DNA from: an uncultured Eubacteriales bacterium
GTDB lineage: Bacteria > Bacillota > Clostridia > Lachnospirales > Lachnospiraceae
Direction: 5' to 3'
DNA: 13,619 nt
Assembly (NCBI GenBank): GCA_900321505.1
Contig: ONWK01000168.1
Coordinates: 1-13,619, forward strand
Under the pieces are notes generated by a model. It was not told the origin of the DNA. It was given only the letters and a program-made list of their open reading frames with translations, and searched no databases. A program made the translations under genes and the position numbers. Shown here piece by piece: positions 6,564 through 13,485 of this stretch. Each line of letters starts with the position of its first letter. Positions within the stretch are counted from its first letter, which is position 1.

Positions 6564-7748
6564 ATGGTAAGTACCAGAGACCGTATGTCAGGAAATGAGG
6601 CGGTTGCGCTTGCTATAAAGCAGGTTAATCCTGACGTAATGCCTGCATTTCCCATAACTCCCTCGACGGAGATACCCCAGATGGTCTCAACATTTATCGC
6701 AAATGGTGAGATCGATACAGAGTTTATACCGGTGGAGTCGGAGCACAGCTCCATGTCCGCCGTTATCGGTGCGTCTGCAGCGGGAGCAAGAGCGCTCACA
6801 GCGACATCCTCCTGCGGACTTGCCTTCATGTGGGAGGAGCTTTACATCGCGGCCTCCGACAGACTTCCGGTTGTGCTTTGCGCCGTTAACCGTGCGCTGA
6901 CCGGTCCCATAAATATTAACTGCGACCATTCGGATACCATGGGAGCAAGGGATTCGGGATGGATCCAGATCTATGCCGAGACCAATCAGGAGGCCTATGA
7001 TAATTTCATCATGGCTTATCCCGTGACCGAGCATCCGGATGTCATGCTTCCCATGATGGTGTGCCAGGACGGCTTCATCACCAGTCATGCGGTTATGAAT
7101 ATTGAGATCATGGATACCGAGAGCGTGAGGGATTTCGTAGGCATCTATCAGCCTGAGAACTTCCTGCTGAATGCCGACATGCCCATGGCTATCGGACCTT
7201 ATGCGAATTCTCCCTTCTACATGGAGACGAAGATGAACCAGCGTCTTGCGATGAAGAAGGCGAAGGAGGTCATCCTTGAGGTATGCGAGCGTTTCGAGAA
7301 GCTGTCCGGCAGAAAGTACGGACTTTTCGAGGAGTACCGCATGGAGGGCGCCCGCGCTGCCATCGTGATCATCGGTTCTGCAGCCGGAAATACAAAGAAT
7401 GCTGTGGATATCCTGCGCGATAAGGGCATCGCAGTCGGAATGATCAAGGTTCGTGTGTTCCGCCCCTTCCCGGGTGAGGAGCTGGCTGAGGCGCTTAAGG
7501 GCGTTTCCGCGGTTGCCATCCTTGACCGCGCGGAGAGCTTCAGCGGCTGCGGCGGACCTCTCGGTTCAGAGCTTAAGGCAGCCATGCTGGATGCGGGTCT
7601 GAGCATCCCGGCGATCAACTATTTCTATGGCCTTGCAGGCCGTGATTTCACTGATGAATCAGCTGTTTCCGTATTTGAGGAGCTCCTTGGTCTTATCGAC
7701 AACGGCACTCCGGTGGAACAGTTCCAGTATATCGGATTAAGGAAGTAA
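6564..7748 (+). CDS. porA: 2-oxoacid:ferredoxin oxidoreductase, alpha subunit (probably pyruvate type, PorA)
   Basis: This 394-residue protein is a full-length alpha subunit. It has the family start SGNEAVALAIKQVNPDVMPAFPITPSTEIPQ, the block EFIPVESEHSSMSAVIGASAAGAR (about residues 53-76), TATSSCGLAFMWEEL, then INCDHSDTMGARDSGWIQ, and a late transketolase-C-like domain (AAIVIIGSAAGNTKNAVDIL, then VRVFRPFPGEEL). In this family the PITPS region and neighbouring residues line the thiamine diphosphate and 2-oxoacid site at the alpha-beta interface. The DHSDTM and RDSGW blocks look closest to pyruvate enzymes, by recollection and not by alignment. It begins 1 nt after porD with a strong AAGGAGGG site (6548-6555) inside the porD 3' end, so translation is probably coupled. 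Confidence 0.93.
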   Translation: MVSTRDRMSGNEAVALAIKQVNPDVMPAFPITPSTEIPQMVSTFIANGEIDTEFIPVESEHSSMSAVIGASAAGARALTATSSCGLAFMWEELYIAASDRLPVVLCAVNRALTGPININCDHSDTMGARDSGWIQIYAETNQEAYDNFIMAYPVTEHPDVMLPMMVCQDGFITSHAVMNIEIMDTESVRDFVGIYQPENFLLNADMPMAIGPYANSPFYMETKMNQRLAMKKAKEVILEVCERFEKLSGRKYGLFEEYRMEGARAAIVIIGSAAGNTKNAVDILRDKGIAVGMIKVRVFRPFPGEELAEALKGVSAVAILDRAESFSGCGGPLGSELKAAMLDAGLSIPAINYFYGLAGRDFTDESAVSVFEELLGLIDNGTPVEQFQYIGLRK

Positions 7749-7761
7749 GGAGGAGACGGAC

Positions 7762-8694
7762 ATGCCATTCAAATTCAAAGAAGTCATGAATAAGCCGGAA
7801 CGCCTTGCTCCCGGACACAGACTCTGTGCCGGCTGCGGCGCAGGTATCACTGTCCGCACCGTGCTCCGTGCACTGAAACCCGAGGATCATGCAGTTATCG
7901 GAAATGCAACCGGCTGCCTGGAGGTATCCTCATTTATGTATCCCTATACCTCATATGAGGACAGCTATATCCACAACGCTTTCGCGTGTGCAGGCGCGAC
8001 GCTTTCGGGCGTCGAGACGGCCTACCATGCGCTTAAAAAGCGGGGCAGGATAGATGATACCTATAAGTTCATCACCTTCGGCGGCGACGGCGGAACCTAT
8101 GATATCGGACTCCAGTCACTGTCAGGCGCCATGGAGCGCGGGCATGATCTGGTCTATGTATGCTATGATAACGGCGCATATATGAATACCGGTATTCAGA
8201 GATCTTCCGCAACGCCCATGTATGCGGACACCACAACCACTCCCGTCGGAGCAGTAAGCAACGGTAAGATGCAGAGCCGCAAGGATCTTGCGCAGATCAT
8301 CGCGGCGCATAATATTCCCTATGTGGGACAGTCCACATTTACACCTATGATGAAGGATCTTTATGAGAAGGCGGAGAAGGCTATCTACACCCCCGGCGCT
8401 GCCTTTCTGAATGTCCTGGCACCCTGCCCGAGAGGCTGGCGCTATGAGACATCGGATATCGCAAATATCTGCAAGCTCGCCATCGATACCTGTTACTGGC
8501 CGCTGTTTGAAGTGGTTGAGGGCAAATGGATCATCAACTACGAGCCTAAGCATAAGCTCCCCATCGAGGATTTCCTCCGTGTTCAGGGAAGATTCAAACA
8601 CCTTCTTAAACCCGGCAACGAGCACCTTATCGAGCAGTTCCAGGCTGAGGTCGATAAGAGGTGGGAGGATCTGCTGTATCTTGCGGCAAGATAG
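7762..8694 (+). CDS. porB: 2-oxoacid:ferredoxin oxidoreductase, beta subunit, TPP-binding (PorB)
   Basis: This 310-residue subunit carries the thiamine diphosphate site: GGDGGTYDIG (around residue 109) leads to YDNGAYMNTG (around 135-144), the GDG...N metal/diphosphate motif. Four Cys suit the [4Fe-4S] cluster next to the cofactor: Cys22 and Cys25 (LCAGCG), Cys52 (ATGC) and Cys222 (APCPRG). The beta subunit decarboxylates the 2-oxoacid and passes electrons through this cluster to PorD. GGAGGAG directly after the porA stop gives a strong ribosome binding site, 13 nt between genes. It is the last gene of the por operon. I see no clear intrinsic terminator after it, so some read-through into the methyltransferase leader is possible. 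Confidence 0.94.
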   Translation: MPFKFKEVMNKPERLAPGHRLCAGCGAGITVRTVLRALKPEDHAVIGNATGCLEVSSFMYPYTSYEDSYIHNAFACAGATLSGVETAYHALKKRGRIDDTYKFITFGGDGGTYDIGLQSLSGAMERGHDLVYVCYDNGAYMNTGIQRSSATPMYADTTTTPVGAVSNGKMQSRKDLAQIIAAHNIPYVGQSTFTPMMKDLYEKAEKAIYTPGAAFLNVLAPCPRGWRYETSDIANICKLAIDTCYWPLFEVVEGKWIINYEPKHKLPIEDFLRVQGRFKHLLKPGNEHLIEQFQAEVDKRWEDLLYLAAR

Positions 8695-8716
8695 ACGTTG
8701 ATATTAAATATTTCAT

Positions 8717-8745
8717 TTGCATTTTCACCGGTTTTTCGGGATAAT
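8717..8745 (+). promoter_or_regulatory. Candidate promoter of the methyltransferase gene
   Basis: TTGCAT (8717-8722) and GATAAT (8740-8745) are 17 nt apart. The -10 matches the sigma-A consensus at five of six bases and the -35 keeps TTG. The start would fall near 8752, leaving a leader of about 150 nt. Confidence 0.5.
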
Positions 8746-8751
8746 ATCAGG

Positions 8752-8900
8752 TGATATGTGAAAACAAAGAAACCCTCGCTTCACGCGGGCAGTTCCTCCG
8801 GAACCGGATGCGTACGGTTCCCGAAACGCCTGATGGCAGAACGGAACATATATGTTAGTAGCAGGTAGTCTATCAGGAGTCATTGAAGAAAGGATATTAT
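8752..8900 (+). promoter_or_regulatory. Structured 5' leader of the methyltransferase gene with mutually exclusive hairpins
   Basis: Four short segments alternate in complementarity: gttcc (8792-8796), ggaac (8800-8804), gttcc (8817-8821) and ggaac (8843-8847). Segment 2 can pair with 1 (tight hairpin) or, in a longer 7-bp stem ggaaccg/cggttcc (8800-8806 with 8815-8821), with 3; segment 3 can also pair with 4. In addition cctgat (8829-8834) can pair with atcagg (8872-8877), just before the ribosome binding site at 8886-8894. acatatatgt at 8847-8856 is nearly self-complementary. Such exclusive pairings suit an attenuator or riboswitch, but there is no T-run terminator, so control would act on translation or stability. 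It does not match any riboswitch class that I can recall. Confidence 0.4.
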
Positions 8901-9821
8901 ATGGGTACCAGGCCGAACCTTACGACAGTTACAGAAAAAGTTCACTATATGGAAGAATTTATTGATCTGGATAAATTCGTGACAGAAGGAGATAATGATC
9001 CGGAAAGCATAGTTGCATATTTCAAACAGAATCATGCAAATTATCGCCGTATTTATGGCGGAAAGGGCAATATGCATTTCATCGTATCAAAGGACGGTAA
9101 GACCTACACCATCGATGATATGTATTACCAGCCGGAGACGGCAGTAAACTTCGCAAAGCCCGGCGACAAGGTTCTGGAGCTGGGTTCAGGTTTTGGCGGA
9201 AATCTCGTTCATCTTGCCGAGCTTCATCCCGACATTGAGTTTTACGGGGTTGACCTTTGCCCGGTGGAAAATGAGGAAATACCGAATAAACCCAATATCC
9301 ATATTCTGGAAAGGAATTATTCCTCACTGCCCGAATTTGAGGACAATACCTTCGATGTTATATATGCCATCGAGACCATCGTGCATAACGGCAAGGAGGA
9401 TAAGGATAAGATCATGGCGGAGGCTTTCCGCATCCTGAAACCGGGCGGACATTTCCTGGTATATGATTATGCGACAACTGACGCTTTTGAGACCTACAGC
9501 AGAGAAAAGCAGATCGCGATGAAGGTAGTTGCAAGAGGAAGCGCTGCGGCCCTGATCGAATCCAAGGATGAGTGGAGCGAGCATTTTGGCCAGGCAGGTT
9601 TCAAACCGGTAGCCGTGAACGAGCTGACGGAGCGTATACTCCCGGATCTTCTGCGGCTGCAGAAACATTTTGACAAAGTCATGCTGCATCCCCTGCGGGC
9701 AAAGATAGTTTTCAAGTCCCTGCCCTGGCGCTATACGGTTAATCTTATTTCCGGCTGGCTGGGCTACGATTCGGCCCGGGAACATATCGGTAACTATTGG
9801 GAATGGATCATGGAGAAATAA
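8901..9821 (+). CDS. Class I SAM-dependent methyltransferase, substrate unknown
   Basis: This 306-residue protein has a Methyltransf_11-type Rossmann core: motif I VLELGSGFGG (residues 91-100), the acidic end of strand 2 at YGVDL (Asp118), FDVIYAIETIVH as motif IV, and ILKPGGHFLVYDY as the motif after helix D. The roughly 85 residues before the core and the C-terminal part (LPDLLRLQKHFDKVMLHPLRAKIV) form a cap like those of small-molecule and lipid methyltransferases such as sterol C24 or phosphoethanolamine types, but I cannot name the substrate. ATG 8901 is preferred over TTG 8883, because AAGAAAGGA ends 6 nt before it whereas TTG has AGGAG only 3 nt away. It stands alone between its own promoter and a strong terminator. 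No membrane segment is evident. Confidence 0.85.
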   Translation: MGTRPNLTTVTEKVHYMEEFIDLDKFVTEGDNDPESIVAYFKQNHANYRRIYGGKGNMHFIVSKDGKTYTIDDMYYQPETAVNFAKPGDKVLELGSGFGGNLVHLAELHPDIEFYGVDLCPVENEEIPNKPNIHILERNYSSLPEFEDNTFDVIYAIETIVHNGKEDKDKIMAEAFRILKPGGHFLVYDYATTDAFETYSREKQIAMKVVARGSAAALIESKDEWSEHFGQAGFKPVAVNELTERILPDLLRLQKHFDKVMLHPLRAKIVFKSLPWRYTVNLISGWLGYDSAREHIGNYWEWIMEK

Positions 9822-9849
9822 GACTTATGAGTTTCAGTACGGACTGCGC

Positions 9850-9864
9850 CCCGGAATAACCGGG
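9850..9864 (+). repeat. Small hairpin CCCGG-N5-CCGGG after the methyltransferase gene
   Basis: cccgg (9850-9854) pairs with ccggg (9860-9864) around aataa, and the sequence ccgggaataa recurs at 9871-9880. No T-run follows. It may support the terminator downstream or be incidental. Confidence 0.35.
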
Positions 9865-9883
9865 ATGTGTCCGGGAATAAGAA

Positions 9884-9921
9884 GAGACTGTCGTTTACGC
9901 GGCGGTCTCTTTTTCTTTTCC
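9884..9921 (+). terminator. Strong Rho-independent terminator of the methyltransferase gene
   Basis: gagactgtcg (9884-9893) pairs with cggcggtctc (9900-9909) over 10 bp including two G-U pairs, with a 6-nt loop, followed by tttttctttt. It lies 62 nt after the methyltransferase stop codon. It isolates this gene from the SPFH cluster. Confidence 0.88.
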
Positions 9922-9968
9922 GTAAATATTCAGCACTCGGAGCCGGGGGTGAATAGTTACTCTAATTC

Positions 9969-9997
9969 TTGCTATTTTCGCCGGAAATCGCTATAAT
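9969..9997 (+). promoter_or_regulatory. Promoter of the SPFH/YdjI-like operon
   Basis: TTGCTA (9969-9974) and a perfect TATAAT (9992-9997) are separated by exactly 17 nt, a near-consensus sigma-A promoter. The start would be near 10004. This is the best promoter in the window and suggests substantial basal expression. Confidence 0.75.
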
Positions 9998-10003
9998 ATA
10001 CTT

Positions 10004-10133
10004 TGTATGTCCAATAGGATGGGATAGTTTTGTCGTATAGTAACTAATGGCATCTGCGGGTCCGGTGTTTATAAGATCGGAGCGCATCTCAGGATGCTAA
10101 AAATCATTAAAACTCAAAGAGGAGGTTATCATT
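10004..10133 (+). promoter_or_regulatory. 5' leader of the SPFH operon
   Basis: The gene-free stretch 9822-10133 holds the terminator and promoter listed separately, then this leader of about 130 nt. It contains a hairpin gcatc/gatgc (10084-10088 with 10093-10097). A second gcatct at 10050-10055 could compete for the same partner. AGAGGAGG (10118-10125) is a strong ribosome binding site 8 nt before the ATG. I recognise no known RNA family. Confidence 0.35.
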
Positions 10134-11492
10134 ATGGGTCTTATCTCAGCAGCACTCGGGGCAGCCGGCGGAACCCTTGCGGATCAGTGGCTGGAGTTTT
10201 TCTACTGTGAGGCACTTCCGGGGGATGTGCTTATCAAGAAGGGTCAGAAGCAGACATCTAAGCGCTCTTCCAACACCAAGGGAAATGACAATATTATTTC
10301 CAACGGATCAGGTATCGCGGTAGCAGACGGTCAGTGTATGATCATCGTGGAGCAGGGAGAGATCGTTGATCTCTGCGCGGTTCCCGGCGAATACACCTAT
10401 GATAAGTCTACAGAACCCAGTATTTTCTACGGCGGTCTCGGTAAGGGTATCATCAATACCTTCAAGACCTTCGCAAAGCGCTTCGCATATGGCGGAGATA
10501 CAGGCAAGGATCAGAGAGTGTATTATTTCAACACCAAGGAGATCATGGATAATAAGTTCGGTACTCCGAGCCCGGTTCCTTTCCGTGTAGTTGATTCACG
10601 TATCGGCCTGGATGTGGATGTATCGGTTCGCTGCTCCGGAACTTATTCCTTTGTAATGACCGATCCTCTGCTTTTCTATAAGAACGTAGCAGGAAATGTA
10701 TCCGATGAATATCTTAAGAGCGAGATCGAGGCTCAGCTTAAGGCAGAGTTCATCGATGCGCTTCCGGAAGCTTTCGGACATCTGTCAGATCTTGAAATGC
10801 GTCCGAACCAGATCCAGACTCACACATCTGATCTGAAGGATGCCATTAATAAGGCGCTTTCCGTAAAGTGGGGCCAGAGAGGCCTCATGGTTATGAGCAT
10901 CGCCATGAATCCCATCACTCTTCCCAAGGAAGATGAGGATATGATCAAGACGGCGCAGCGTAACGCTATGTACCGTGATCCTACCATGGGAGCAGCCGCT
11001 CTGGTTGGTGCTACCCAGGATTCCATGCAGACTGCAGCAGGAAATGCAGGCGGCGCTATGATGGGCTTCATGGGTATGAACATGGCTCAGCAGGCAGGCG
11101 GAATGAATGCACAGAATCTTTATGCCATGGGAATGCAGCAGCAGCAGATGGCTCAGCAGCAGGCGGCTCAGGCTCCTCAGCAGCCCGCACAGCCGGCAAA
11201 GCCCGCTCCTGCAGCAGGCGGCTGGACATGCCCCAAGTGCGGTGCAACTGCTAACGGAAAGTTCTGTCCCGAGTGCGGCACGCCGAAGCCGATAGCACCG
11301 GAAGGCTGGACCTGCAGCTGCGGTACCGTAAATAAGGGCAAGTTCTGCTCCAACTGCGGCACACCGAAGCCGGCAGGAACTCCCAAGTATAAATGTGACA
11401 AGTGCGGCTGGGAGCCGGAGGATCCGGCAAATCCGCCGAAGTTCTGCCCTGAGTGCGGCGATCCCTTCGACGAGAATGACTTGGTAAAATAA
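10134..11492 (+). CDS. SPFH-domain protein with three C-terminal zinc ribbons (YdjI-like)
   Basis: This 452-residue protein resembles Bacillus YdjI, often annotated as a 'virion core protein'-like SPFH protein. Residues about 20-290 form the SPFH region (FFYCEALPGDVLIKKG, AVADGQCMIIVEQGEI, AVPGEYTYD, then RIGLDVDVSVRCSGTYSF and a helix with KSEIEAQLKAEFIDALPEAF). A Met/Gln/Ala-rich low-complexity linker runs from about 295 to 360, and three zinc ribbons follow from residue 366: CPKC/CPEC, CSC/CSNC and CDKC/CPEC. The middle one has CxC in place of CxxC. SPFH proteins scaffold membrane microdomains. In B. subtilis YdjI is needed to bring PspA to the membrane; the same role here is inferred. There is no clear transmembrane segment beyond a mildly hydrophobic N-terminus. 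It is first in its operon, with 33 nt to the next gene. Confidence 0.87.
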   Translation: MGLISAALGAAGGTLADQWLEFFYCEALPGDVLIKKGQKQTSKRSSNTKGNDNIISNGSGIAVADGQCMIIVEQGEIVDLCAVPGEYTYDKSTEPSIFYGGLGKGIINTFKTFAKRFAYGGDTGKDQRVYYFNTKEIMDNKFGTPSPVPFRVVDSRIGLDVDVSVRCSGTYSFVMTDPLLFYKNVAGNVSDEYLKSEIEAQLKAEFIDALPEAFGHLSDLEMRPNQIQTHTSDLKDAINKALSVKWGQRGLMVMSIAMNPITLPKEDEDMIKTAQRNAMYRDPTMGAAALVGATQDSMQTAAGNAGGAMMGFMGMNMAQQAGGMNAQNLYAMGMQQQQMAQQQAAQAPQQPAQPAKPAPAAGGWTCPKCGATANGKFCPECGTPKPIAPEGWTCSCGTVNKGKFCSNCGTPKPAGTPKYKCDKCGWEPEDPANPPKFCPECGDPFDENDLVK

Positions 11493-11525
11493 AGTGTCAT
11501 TGCAAAAGGAAAAGGATGGTAATTC

Positions 11526-12650
11526 ATGGAATACAAATGTCAAAACTGTAACGGCTCAATGGAGTTCGACAGTAAGACCCAGAAGCTGATCTGCCCGTGG
11601 TGCGGGGCTTCCTATGATCCTGCGGCATATGACCAGGCTATGCAGGCTCAGCAGCAGGGACAGCAGGCTCCGCAGGGCGCGGCAGCTTCAGGGGCTGACG
11701 GTGAGGCTCCGCAGGTCGGTACATTTAATGAAAATCAGACTCTTGAAATGGGTCAGACACAGCAGTGGAACGTTAATGATGACGGCCTTATGTCATATGT
11801 ATGTAAGAACTGCGGCGGCGAGGTTGTGGGTGATGATACCCTTGCTTCCACCAACTGTCCTTACTGCGACAGCCCCATCATCCGTAATGATCAGTTCTCG
11901 GGTATGCTGAAGCCGGAGCTGCTGATCCCCTTCAAGATCGACAAGAAGACGGCCAAGGAAAAGCTGAACGAGTTCGTTTCCAGCAAGAAGCTGGTTCCGC
12001 CGGTATTCAAGAATCAGAAGCATATCGATGAGATCAAGGGTGTCTATGTGCCCTTCTGGCTTTTTGATGCAGAGTGCTTTGCAGAGGCAAAATTCTCCGC
12101 AACCCGTACACGTACGGTTCCTAACGGCGAGGAGATCGAGCATTTTGATGTATACCGCTCCGGTGAGCTTACCTTCGAGGGTATCCCCGTGGATGCCGCA
12201 TCGAAGATGGAGGACGCCATGATGGACTCCATAGAGCCGTTTGATATGTCGGAGGCGGTTGCATTTTCCACTGCTTATCTGGCCGGATTTATGGCGGATA
12301 AGTATGATGTGTCTCCGGAGGACTGCATGAAGCGCGGCCTTCAGCGTATCCGCAGCAGCGCCGAGCAGGTGCTGGGGGATTCGCTTCATGAATTTAATAC
12401 GCACTCCATGGAGCAGTCAAATGTTGAGGTGCACAAGTCAGCCTCGCATTATGCGCTTCTTCCCGTGTGGATCCTCAATACCACATGGAACGGAAACCAG
12501 TATCGCTTTGCAATGAACGGACAGACAGGTAAGTTCATCGGTGACCTGCCGTATGATAAGTCGCTGTACAAGAAGTATTTCCTCAGGACTGCGATCGTTA
12601 CGGCGCTCATCGTTTTTGCCGTTTGTTTCTTTATCTGGTGGATTCGGTAA
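11526..12650 (+). CDS. Two-zinc-ribbon protein with C-terminal membrane anchor (YdjG-like)
   Basis: This 374-residue protein starts with a TFIIB-like zinc ribbon (Cys5/8 and Cys23/26). A Gln/Ala/Gly-rich linker (about residues 36-65) follows, then a second ribbon (Cys93/96 and Cys111/114) and a conserved-looking domain beginning LKPELLIPFKIDKKTAKEKL and including GVYVPFWLFDAE and YALLPVWILNT. A single transmembrane helix lies near the C-terminus (about residues 352-371), ending WWIR. This is the layout of Bacillus YdjG, and such proteins are often misnamed as PriA-like or replication-restart helicases because of the ribbons. No helicase motif is present. The N-terminal bulk is probably cytoplasmic. 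Its neighbours, YdjI-like and TPM proteins, support a membrane-stress complex with zinc-ribbon contacts between partners. AAAGGATGG (11511-11519) is the likely ribosome binding site. Confidence 0.85.
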   Translation: MEYKCQNCNGSMEFDSKTQKLICPWCGASYDPAAYDQAMQAQQQGQQAPQGAAASGADGEAPQVGTFNENQTLEMGQTQQWNVNDDGLMSYVCKNCGGEVVGDDTLASTNCPYCDSPIIRNDQFSGMLKPELLIPFKIDKKTAKEKLNEFVSSKKLVPPVFKNQKHIDEIKGVYVPFWLFDAECFAEAKFSATRTRTVPNGEEIEHFDVYRSGELTFEGIPVDAASKMEDAMMDSIEPFDMSEAVAFSTAYLAGFMADKYDVSPEDCMKRGLQRIRSSAEQVLGDSLHEFNTHSMEQSNVEVHKSASHYALLPVWILNTTWNGNQYRFAMNGQTGKFIGDLPYDKSLYKKYFLRTAIVTALIVFAVCFFIWWIR

Positions 12651-12662
12651 GGGGGTGGGAAT

Positions 12663-13457
12663 ATGAGAAAGTTAGACAGACACAGTATCCTGTTCCTCGC
12701 CTTTGCTGCATTTCTCTTCCTTGCGGCTATCTTCCTTCCGAGGCCGGCAGCGGCAGCGGGAAATCATCTGGTGGATGACGCGGGAATTCTGAGTTCATCG
12801 GAGTATCAGCAGCTGGCCGAAAAACTGGATAAGATATCCTCGGAGCATGGCGTGGATATAGTCATTTATACGAATAAGAGCCTTGAGGGTCAGGACGCGA
12901 AAGGTTACGCGGCAGATTTCTATGATTATAACGATTATAACCAGAACGGTCTGGTGTACATGCTCAGCATGGAGGCCAGGGACTGGGCGATCGTTACCAA
13001 GGGAACATGTATCCAGGCCTTTACGGATGCGGGTCAGAACTGGATCGTTGAGCAGCTCAGAGATCTGCTGAAGGAAAATAATTATTTTGATGCATTTAAA
13101 AAGTTTGCGGATTATGCAGACGACTTTCTGAAGCAGTATGAGAAGGGTAAGCCCTATGACAGCGGCCGGCTTCCGAAGAAGCCCTTCGCAGGTGTCAGGG
13201 ATGCGATCATTTCCATACTTGCAGGCCTTGGTATAGGCTTTGGCCGGGCATCGCTGCTTAAGGCCGATACAAAGACAGTTAAGGAAGCAAAGAACGCAAC
13301 CGGTTATCTTACGGGTTCAACGATCACGGGAGCCCATGATTTTCTGGTACACAGGGAATTCCGCAGGATAGAACGCTCGTCGAGCGGCGGCGGAGGAAGC
13401 AGTACATTTACCTCATCTTCCGGTAGCACACACGGAGGAAGTTCAGGAAAATTCTGA
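12663..13457 (+). CDS. Secreted/membrane TPM-domain protein (YdjH-like)
   Basis: This 264-residue protein has a basic n-region and long hydrophobic segment (residues 9-25), ending in a PAAAA stretch that fits a signal peptidase site near residue 31. A TPM domain (TLP18.3/Psb32/MOLO-1 family) spans about residues 35-165, with the expected start HLVDDAGILSSSEYQQLAEKL, strand DIVIYTN, and NQNGLVYMLSMEARDWAIVT. A hydrophobic segment (about 178-196) follows, then a tail rich in Gly and Ser ending HGGSSGKF, a common ending in bacterial TPM proteins. Bacillus YdjH has this arrangement. The TPM domain probably sits outside the membrane with the tail inside. Phosphatase activity is reported for some plant relatives but should not be assumed. 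The gene is 12 nt after the YdjG-like gene, with a G-rich site before the ATG. Confidence 0.86.
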   Translation: MRKLDRHSILFLAFAAFLFLAAIFLPRPAAAAGNHLVDDAGILSSSEYQQLAEKLDKISSEHGVDIVIYTNKSLEGQDAKGYAADFYDYNDYNQNGLVYMLSMEARDWAIVTKGTCIQAFTDAGQNWIVEQLRDLLKENNYFDAFKKFADYADDFLKQYEKGKPYDSGRLPKKPFAGVRDAIISILAGLGIGFGRASLLKADTKTVKEAKNATGYLTGSTITGAHDFLVHREFRRIERSSSGGGGSSTFTSSSGSTHGGSSGKF

Positions 13458-13485
13458 CAGACTACTTGATTAAGAGGAGAATGCC

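Noticed and set aside
8122..8625. Minus-strand open frame within porB
   Set aside because: It is antisense to a clearly conserved TPP-binding subunit and has no ribosome binding site or recognisable domain.
8752..8900. Fluoride, c-di-GMP or group II intron RNA in the methyltransferase leader
   Set aside because: Short stretches such as ctgatggc and gatgcgtacggttcc look similar to parts of these RNAs, but the other required elements (5' helix of the fluoride motif, GEMM core, reverse transcriptase or domain V) are not present.
10785..11543. 252-codon minus-strand open frame rich in Leu, Cys and Arg
   Set aside because: It is the antisense of the CAG-rich linker and zinc ribbons of the SPFH protein; the composition reflects the repeats and not a gene.
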